A stretch of 64,000 bases of DNA from SAR116 cluster alpha proteobacterium HIMB100 (lineage in GTDB: Bacteria > Pseudomonadota > Alphaproteobacteria > Puniceispirillales > Puniceispirillaceae), in contig AFXB01000008.1 in assembly GCA_000238815.2 (NCBI GenBank), forward strand, positions 62,001-126,000. Direction: 5' to 3'. The notes under the pieces are model-generated. The model did not search any database. It was not told where the DNA came from and saw nothing but the letters and a program-made list of their open reading frames with translations. Below are positions 58,485 through 64,000 of this stretch, piece after piece (the first letter of the stretch is position 1; each line of letters opens with the position of its first letter). The position numbers and the translations under genes were made by a program.

Positions 58485-59426
58485 GTGTCCGCAGGATTTA
58501 TCAATAAGGTTAAGGCGGCCTGTCCGCCTGACCTGCTGAACCGGGCGAAGGCGCGGGATAAGTGCCGTTTGCTGGTGGTTCGTGCATCCGCGCCCCTGCC
58601 AATGCAAGCGTCGTTTGATGCGGTACAGGCCGGTATTGCTGAGCCAGTTCTGGTGGGCGAGCCTCAAAAGATCAAGGCTGAGGCAGATAAATTAGGCTGG
58701 GATGTTCATAATGATATGATTGTCCCTGCTACCGGAGAGGCAGAAGCTGCGGCCGTTTCTGCTGATCTGATCCGGTCAGGTCTTGCCGGCGACAGCCCTG
58801 CCATAGGGGCGGTTATGAAAGGCCAGCTTCATACTGATGTCTTTATGGGCGCGCTGCTGGATAAAACAGTCGGGCTGCGCACAGGCGGCCGATTGGTGCA
58901 TTTGTTTGCGATTTTCCCGCCTGACGGTTCTGCGCCTGTGCTGGTGTCTGATGCGGCCGTCAATGTCAGCCCTGATGACAAAACCAAACAGCAGAGCATG
59001 GCTGAAATGGTGCGACTTTCAACCTTGATTGGTCAGGATAGAGCCCGTCTGGCTGTACTGTCAGCTACAGAAACGCCCATTGACAGCATGCCTGCCTCAC
59101 AAGAGGCTGCACGGCAAGCAGACTGGGCGCGTGATAACTTAAGCGGGGCAGATATTTCCGGGCCCCTGTCACTTGATCTGGCTCTGTCAGAAGCCTCTGT
59201 TGCATTAAAGGGCCTAACAGATGATCCGGTTGCCGGCCGTGCCAATTGTTTTCTGATGCCTGAAATAGTCGCTGGCAATCTTCTGTATAAGGCTTTTGTG
59301 TATCTGGGCGGCGGTTGTGCGGCCGGGATTGTTGTTGGCGGGTCCATACCTGTACTGCTGACCAGCCGGGCCGACCCCCCTGAAGCACGGCTGGCGTCAA
59401 TCGCGCTGGCCGCCGTTGCCAGATAG
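58485..59426 (+). CDS. pta: Phosphate acetyltransferase
   Basis: 313 residues from GTG 58485, 14 bases after xsc. It turns the acetyl phosphate released by Xsc into acetyl-CoA. The phosphotransacetylase fold is seen in PEIVAGNLLYKAFVYLGGGC and AAGIVVGGSIPVLLTSRADP near the C-terminus, and AVMKGQLHTDVFMGALLDK in the middle. It is the short form without the DRTGG regulatory domain. The phosphate butyryltransferase subfamily is similar, but gene context favours acetyl phosphate. Its 3' end overlaps the convergent DUF2335 gene by 30 bases. Confidence 0.9.
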   Translation: MSAGFINKVKAACPPDLLNRAKARDKCRLLVVRASAPLPMQASFDAVQAGIAEPVLVGEPQKIKAEADKLGWDVHNDMIVPATGEAEAAAVSADLIRSGLAGDSPAIGAVMKGQLHTDVFMGALLDKTVGLRTGGRLVHLFAIFPPDGSAPVLVSDAAVNVSPDDKTKQQSMAEMVRLSTLIGQDRARLAVLSATETPIDSMPASQEAARQADWARDNLSGADISGPLSLDLALSEASVALKGLTDDPVAGRANCFLMPEIVAGNLLYKAFVYLGGGCAAGIVVGGSIPVLLTSRADPPEARLASIALAAVAR

Positions 59427-59795
59427 AGGGTGTTTTCCGGCTGAGGAAGATAAGTCCTGTGCTGGCGCGAAGATTTCTCTGAATAAAGCATGGATAATCG
59501 TTGGTGATAACGCCACTGATATAATAAATACAGCGGCAATCGGATGCCCAGTCCAAATGGCAAAAACGGCAGCCCCGGTGAGTGAAAGAGAGACTAAAGT
59601 ACTTCCTCTGATCCGTCTGGTATCATTTTTCAGTGATTCCATTTCCTGCTGATGAAGCAGGCTTTGTTTTTGTTCAGCCATAGTCAGAAAGCGATCTGCA
59701 CTTCCGGGAAGCAGTTTTTCATAACCTTCGGCCATGTCAGCAGAGGGCACAGGTCCAGAATAAGACGATTTTACCCTGAGCAAAGTAGTTTCCAC
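59397..59795 (-). CDS. DUF2335 membrane protein, N-terminus uncertain
   Basis: 132 residues from GTG 59795. The segment YSGPVPSADMAEGYEKLLPG followed by SADRFLTMAEQKQS is the mark of DUF2335, and two hydrophobic helices (about 65-100, VSLSLTGAAVFAIWTGHPIA) follow. The function is unknown. The frame stays open upstream to about 59886 with a lysine-rich stretch (KTKKKQPARKTFIKKSSEK) but no ATG, so the true start may be lost by a frameshift in the decayed sequence upstream. Confidence 0.6.
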   Translation of the reverse strand: METTLLRVKSSYSGPVPSADMAEGYEKLLPGSADRFLTMAEQKQSLLHQQEMESLKNDTRRIRGSTLVSLSLTGAAVFAIWTGHPIAAVFIISVALSPTIIHALFREIFAPAQDLSSSAGKHPLSGNGGQRD

Positions 59796-59853
59796 CCTGC
59801 TCAGTTGTTGCAGTAATTCTCCGTCAAGGTCTGCGTTCTTTTCAGAAGATTTC

Positions 59854-60168
59854 TTAATAAATGTTTTGCGGGCTGGCTGTTTCTTTTTCGTCTTTGCAAT
59901 TTTTCAACCTCGTTCTGCTCTTCGCAAAATGAGCAGCGAGCACAGCTTCAAGGTCTGTTATGGCTTCCTGCATTTTGGCTTTCTGGTCTTCCTATTCTTG
60001 GCGGAAGTCCTCAGCCATATCCGGATATATGGCCGCACATGCTGCCATAAAAGAAGAGGCGATACCGTTATAGCAATTTTTATTGAACTCTTCTTCAGAT
60101 GGCACTTTATGCAGGTCAATCTCATCAGGCATGAGATGTATTGAGGCCAGCTCATCAAAAAATTTGCG
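59854..60168 (-). pseudogene. Degenerate coding remnant upstream of the DUF2335 gene
   Basis: On the minus strand one frame reads protein-like from 60168 (FFDELASIHLMPDEIDLHK, then SFMAACAAIYPDMAEDFRQE), meets TAG at 59994-59992, and continues with EDQKAKMQEAITDLEAVLAA to TAA at 59856-59854. The second part may be the lost N-terminus of the DUF2335 gene in a shifted frame. I do not recognise the first part. The rest of the 551-base gap (60169-60346) shows nothing more. Confidence 0.45.
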
Positions 60169-60346
60169 TTAAAAAAGCATATTTGTTTTTCCGTTATTCA
60201 GCGTTCAAGAAGAAAACTGCCGGACGCAACACAGGCAAGCCACAACTTATTCTAGGAAAGATATCCTCCTCTAACTCCTATAGGCGAAAAGAATGTACCC
60301 TTTGTTTGCGCCTGTCAAGGTGAAGGAAGGGCACGAGGGTGTGCCC

Positions 60347-62839
60347 TTACCCTTTCATTCGCTCACCAGTTGGATCATATAGCGGCTTCAAGCTGGCTTT
60401 GGCGGCACAAATCTGGCCTGCAACATCAATTTCATAGGTTGAGCTAAGCATATCGCTTGCGCTTTCCCCTGCCGTGCAAGAGACATAGCCAAGCCCGATA
60501 GCACTACCCAAATGATGGCCATAATTGCCAGAGGTGAGATAGCCTGTAATTTCGCCATCACGCAGAATAGGCTCATTATGATAGAGCAGGGGCTGGTTGT
60601 CCTCCAGCTGGAACTGGACCAGACGTTTGCTGAGGCCCGATTCCCGTTTTGCCAGCACAGCATCCCGGCCGATAAACTGGCCCAGCTGCGAGACAGGCTT
60701 GTCTGTCTTCACCGCGAAGCCAAGCCCGGCTTCGAGAATATGATCCTCATCAGAGATGTCATGTCCGAAATGGCGGAAGGCTTTTTCGATACGGCAGCTG
60801 TCCAGAACATGCAATCCGGCAAGAGATAATCCATGTTCCTGGCCGGACTGCCAGACCGCATCAAAGACATGCTCGGCCAGCTCTGCGGACACATACAGCT
60901 CCCAGCCCAGCTCGCCCACATAAGAGACGCGATGCGCACGGGCCACAGCCTGGCCTATATAGATGTTCTGGGCCCGGCCAAAGCCGAAATCAGCATTATC
61001 AAGAGACTGGTCAATGACAGGTTGCAGCACAGAGCGTGCGTTTGGCCCCATTACCGCGATGACTGCCTCATTCACAGTCATATCGACGGCCACGCATTGC
61101 GCATGTTCGGGGATATGACGTTGCAGCCAGCTCATCTCGCGCCGGATGGTGGCAGCAGGGGTGACAACCAGAAATTCGTCTGATGAGAGGCGGGTAACCG
61201 TCACATCAGCTTCGATGCCGCCAGCTTCATTCAGCCATTGTGTATAGACAATACGGCCAGGTTCAACCGCCACATCATTTGCGCAGACCAGCTGCAGGAC
61301 TTTTTCTGCATCACGGCCGATCACCCTGATTTTGCCAAATGTGGACAAATCAAACAGCCCAGCTGTTTCGCGCACAGCCTTATGTTCAGCAGCAGCATAG
61401 TCAAACCAGTTCTGGCGGCCCCAGCTATATTCATATTCAGCTGTTTTGCCTTGCTCAGCTTCGCTTTTCGGCAAGAACCAGTTGGCCCGCTCCCAGCCGT
61501 AAAGTTCGCCAAAACAAGCACCATTTTCAGCCAGCTTGTGATGCAGAGGCGTGCGGCGCAGACCGCGGGCAGAGGCAAATTGCCGGTAAGGATAATGGTC
61601 AGCATAGAGAAGACCAAGTGTTTCGGTCACTCGTGCAGACAGATAATGACGGTTTGCCTGGAAGGGGTGCATACGCCGGATATCCACATCCCAGATATCC
61701 ATTTGCGGGCGGCCTGTATCCATCCATTGGGCCAGCGCCATTCCGGCCCCGCCTGCGGACTGGATGCCAACCGAATTAAATCCGGCCGCAATATAGAAGT
61801 TACCCAGTTCCGGGGCTTCGCCCAAGAGATAGCGATCATCTGGTGTGAAGCTTTCCGGACCGTTAAAAAAGGTCTGAATGCCGGTTGTCTCCAAAAGTGG
61901 CAGACGCGCTGTCGCGGTTTCCAGAATCGGCATGAAATGGTCGAAATCATCAGGCAGGGTAGTGAATTCAAAATCCTCTGAAATCCCGTCACCGCCCCAG
62001 GGCTTGGCCACAGGTTCAAATGCGCCCAGCAACAGCTTGCCCGCATCCTCTTTATAATAGGCACATTCATCTGGTACACGCAGAACAGGCAGATTACGCT
62101 GAAGCCCGTCAATCTGTTCAGTGACAATATAGAAATGCTCACAGGCATGAAGCGGGACAGTGACACCTGCCATCTGGCCAATTTCGCGGGCCCACATCCC
62201 GCCGCAATTCACCACATAGTCAGCCGTGATGTCACCCTGATCTGTTGATACGCCCGTGACAACAGGGCCGCTGGCCCCCTGTTTTTTGTGAATGGCGGTG
62301 ACTTTCACCCCTTCGATGATTTTTGCGCCTTTTGCCCGTGCCCCTTTTGCCAGAGCCTGGGTGATATTCACAGGATCAGCCTGGCCGTCCTTGGCCAGAT
62401 ACACCCCGCCCTTGCTGTCTTCCACATTCAGGCCCGGATAACGCGCTGCGATATCAGCAGGGCTGATTTCGTCAATCTCTACACCAAAGGCGCGAGCCAT
62501 AGCCGCGCCCCGGCGCAGCTCTTCCATCCGCGCGTCTGTCAGCGCAACCGTAATCGAACCGTTTTGACGGAAGCCTGTGGCGACGCCGGTTTTTTCTTCT
62601 AAGCTGGCGTAAAGTTCTTGTGAATATTTGGCCAGACGGGTCATGTTCTGGGTTGCGCGCAGCTGAGCAATCAGACCAGCTGCATGCCAGGTGGTCCCGC
62701 AGGTCAGTGATTTGCGTTCCAGCAACACAATGTCTGTCCAGCCCAGCTCAGCCAGATGATAGGCCACTGAGCAGCCGACAACGCCGCCGCCAACAATAAC
62801 AACACGGGCCTGTGAAGGAAGAGATTTATCAGCCATCAT
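60347..62839 (-). CDS. FAD-dependent dehydrogenase with C-terminal GcvT domain, sarcosine/dimethylglycine dehydrogenase type
   Basis: 830 residues. It probably removes methyl groups from N-methylglycines, passing one-carbon units to tetrahydrofolate. The Rossmann FAD site is VVIVGGGVVGCSVAYHLAEL (13-32), and TTWHAAGLIAQLRATQNMTR holds the histidine that is flavin-linked in relatives. The DAO domain ends near 390. The middle FAO_M-like linker has GWERANWFLPKSEAEQGK, and the GcvT aminomethyltransferase domain runs from about 440 to the end (GELGWELYV, LHVLDSCRIEKAFRHFGHDI). AAAGGA precedes the start, two bases after the upstream gene. Substrate within the family is not decided. Confidence 0.85.
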   Translation of the reverse strand: MMADKSLPSQARVVIVGGGVVGCSVAYHLAELGWTDIVLLERKSLTCGTTWHAAGLIAQLRATQNMTRLAKYSQELYASLEEKTGVATGFRQNGSITVALTDARMEELRRGAAMARAFGVEIDEISPADIAARYPGLNVEDSKGGVYLAKDGQADPVNITQALAKGARAKGAKIIEGVKVTAIHKKQGASGPVVTGVSTDQGDITADYVVNCGGMWAREIGQMAGVTVPLHACEHFYIVTEQIDGLQRNLPVLRVPDECAYYKEDAGKLLLGAFEPVAKPWGGDGISEDFEFTTLPDDFDHFMPILETATARLPLLETTGIQTFFNGPESFTPDDRYLLGEAPELGNFYIAAGFNSVGIQSAGGAGMALAQWMDTGRPQMDIWDVDIRRMHPFQANRHYLSARVTETLGLLYADHYPYRQFASARGLRRTPLHHKLAENGACFGELYGWERANWFLPKSEAEQGKTAEYEYSWGRQNWFDYAAAEHKAVRETAGLFDLSTFGKIRVIGRDAEKVLQLVCANDVAVEPGRIVYTQWLNEAGGIEADVTVTRLSSDEFLVVTPAATIRREMSWLQRHIPEHAQCVAVDMTVNEAVIAVMGPNARSVLQPVIDQSLDNADFGFGRAQNIYIGQAVARAHRVSYVGELGWELYVSAELAEHVFDAVWQSGQEHGLSLAGLHVLDSCRIEKAFRHFGHDISDEDHILEAGLGFAVKTDKPVSQLGQFIGRDAVLAKRESGLSKRLVQFQLEDNQPLLYHNEPILRDGEITGYLTSGNYGHHLGSAIGLGYVSCTAGESASDMLSSTYEIDVAGQICAAKASLKPLYDPTGERMKG

Positions 62840-62841
62840 AA

Positions 62842-64000
62842 CTATCCTTTCAAGAGTAGGTTGTCTTTATCGTAAGAGGCTTGTGTATGGGCGATAATGC
62901 GGGCATTGCGCATACGTCCCACCACTTCAACAGACAGCTCGCGGCCGATTGTGGTGTCTTCTCCGGCTTCCAGAACAGCCAGCGCCAGTGATGTGCGGGT
63001 CCGGTGCCCATAGCCGCCAGACAGCACGAGCCCTGCAATGTCTGTACCGCTGTCATCTGTAAAGACAGAGGAAAGATACACAGCTTCGCCAAAACCGACA
63101 CCATCTTCTGCATCATCCAGTGCGAGTGTGACAAACTGGCGACGCGGCCCTTCTTTTAATTCAGCCAGCGCGTCACGCCCGACAAAATTTTCTTTTGACA
63201 AATGCACCCAGCGGCCAAGACCGCAATCATACATGCTGTAATCAGAGGTCAGGTCACCTTTCCAGGACCGATATCCTTTTTCAAGGCGCATACTGTCAAG
63301 AGCCAGCATACCAAATGGTTTTAACCTGACATCAGCCCCGGCGGCAAACAGCGCGTCATAAACGGCCTCTGTTTCGCTGACAGGCAGGTGCAGCTCCCAG
63401 CCCATCTCGCCAGTGAAAGAAACGCGCAGGGCTGTCATCGCCACACCAGCAACGGTTACAGACCGGTGCGTCAGCCACGGGAAAGCATTATTTCCGAAAT
63501 CATCATCTGACAGGCTGGAGAGCAGGTCACGCGAGCGCGGACCGGTTACCAGCAATGTTGAATAGTCACGGGTTTCATCTGTCAGCGTAATCGTGCTGCC
63601 TTCAGGCAGAGCCGTGCTGAGCAAATCACGATCATGCCAGTAAGCGCCCGCCCCGAAAATCAGCCAGAATTCGTCCTCAGCAAAGCGGCTGATGGACATC
63701 TCTGACAAGATTTTACCCTTCACAGAAGCAAAGTAGCCCAGCCCTGTGCGGCCAATGGCAGGCAGTTTGTTTGTCATCAGCCCGGACAGCCAGTCTGCGG
63801 CACCTGCCCCGGACAGGCGTGTGCGGGAAAAGCCAGGCAGGTCCAGAACACCCACATGTTCGGCCACATGGCGGCATTCAGCGCCCACAATGTCAAAGAA
63901 AGGCTGGCGATCATAGCTGTCCACCTGAGCAGCTTCAAACCCGTCAGGCGCGTAATAATCAGCCCGCTCCCAACCACCATAAGATCCCATCACACCGCCA
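62842..64000 (-). CDS. GcvT-domain part of a second sarcosine/dimethylglycine dehydrogenase-like protein (partial at window end)
   Basis: The frame is open through the window edge, giving at least 386 codons. It begins with SYGGWERADYYAPDGFEAAQ, which corresponds to the internal linker GWERANWF of the downstream gene. The full protein therefore very likely has an N-terminal FAD domain outside the window, and ATG 63990 is probably internal. GcvT features are LDLPGFSRTRLSGAGAADWL, FTGEMGWELHLPVS and LDSMRLEKGYRSWKGDLT. It ends two bases before the downstream paralogue, so both are on one transcript. It lacks the N-terminal features of DmdA. Confidence 0.8.
   Translation of the reverse strand, partial: GGVMGSYGGWERADYYAPDGFEAAQVDSYDRQPFFDIVGAECRHVAEHVGVLDLPGFSRTRLSGAGAADWLSGLMTNKLPAIGRTGLGYFASVKGKILSEMSISRFAEDEFWLIFGAGAYWHDRDLLSTALPEGSTITLTDETRDYSTLLVTGPRSRDLLSSLSDDDFGNNAFPWLTHRSVTVAGVAMTALRVSFTGEMGWELHLPVSETEAVYDALFAAGADVRLKPFGMLALDSMRLEKGYRSWKGDLTSDYSMYDCGLGRWVHLSKENFVGRDALAELKEGPRRQFVTLALDDAEDGVGFGEAVYLSSVFTDDSGTDIAGLVLSGGYGHRTRTSLALAVLEAGEDTTIGRELSVEVVGRMRNARIIAHTQASYDKDNLLLKG

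Noticed and set aside
62842-64000. DMSP demethylase DmdA
   Set aside because: Same GcvT superfamily, but the GWER linker start and open frame through the window edge fit the tail of an FAD/GcvT dehydrogenase better.

Overview
The window reads as a chromosomal segment of a marine alphaproteobacterium of moderate GC content. Evidence for the class: the order rsh-pdxJ-acpS-lepB-rnc-era-recO; the block rpsB-tsf-pyrH-frr-uppS-cdsA-dxr-rseP-bamA-ompH-lpxD-fabZ-lpxA-lpxI-lpxB; the gltX/gltA/comEC/lexA neighbourhood; the run trpG-trpD-trpC-moaC-moeA; a short prolyl-tRNA synthetase; an Mg-type HemB; and LexA boxes of the class-specific form GTTC-N7-GTTC. Taurine use, cytoplasmic sulfite oxidation and sarcosine/dimethylglycine-type dehydrogenases together suggest an ocean heterotroph such as the SAR116 (Puniceispirillum-like) group. 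That lineage call is inference, not proof. No rRNA, tRNA, CRISPR array, insertion sequence or prophage was recognised.

Layout. 1-5046 (+): the tail of a (p)ppGpp synthetase/hydrolase, a DUF2062 membrane protein, and a tightly overlapping pdxJ-acpS-lepB-rnc-era-recO series. 5137-10491: parC (+), then bpt, a threonine ammonia-lyase and hemB (-). 10762-17553 (+): proS, lolC/E, lolD, dnaE. 17592-32304 (+): rpsB and tsf behind a good promoter, then pyrH, frr, uppS, cdsA, dxr, rseP, bamA, ompH and the lipid A genes lpxD-fabZ-lpxA-lpxI-lpxB. 32301-35041 (-): gltX and gltA. 35099-37013 (+): a broken comEC. 37121-42120 (-): lexA with a double LexA operator, and trpGDC-moaC-moeA. 42453-45655 (+): rplM-rpsI with a strong terminator, then a GNAT acetyltransferase, a LysE-type exporter and an EamA-type transporter.

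45815-59426 is the most coherent metabolic unit. It holds taurine import (tauABC), taurine:pyruvate aminotransferase (tpa), sulfoacetaldehyde acetyltransferase (xsc), phosphate acetyltransferase (pta) and a cytoplasmic sulfite dehydrogenase (soeABC). Together they would take taurine in, move its amino group to pyruvate, split sulfoacetaldehyde into acetyl phosphate and sulfite, turn acetyl phosphate into acetyl-CoA, and oxidise sulfite to sulfate with electrons passed to quinone. The TauC permease is unusual: it has about 400 extra N-terminal residues, including a predicted periplasmic helical domain.

59397-60340 holds a DUF2335 gene and decayed coding remnants. 60347-64000 (-) holds two tandem FAD/GcvT dehydrogenases of the sarcosine/dimethylglycine type; the upstream one runs off the window edge. 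Three places show gene decay: comEC, a small unknown gene at about 50.5-51.0 kb, and the remnants near 60 kb. Wrong base calls in an assembly could give the same appearance.
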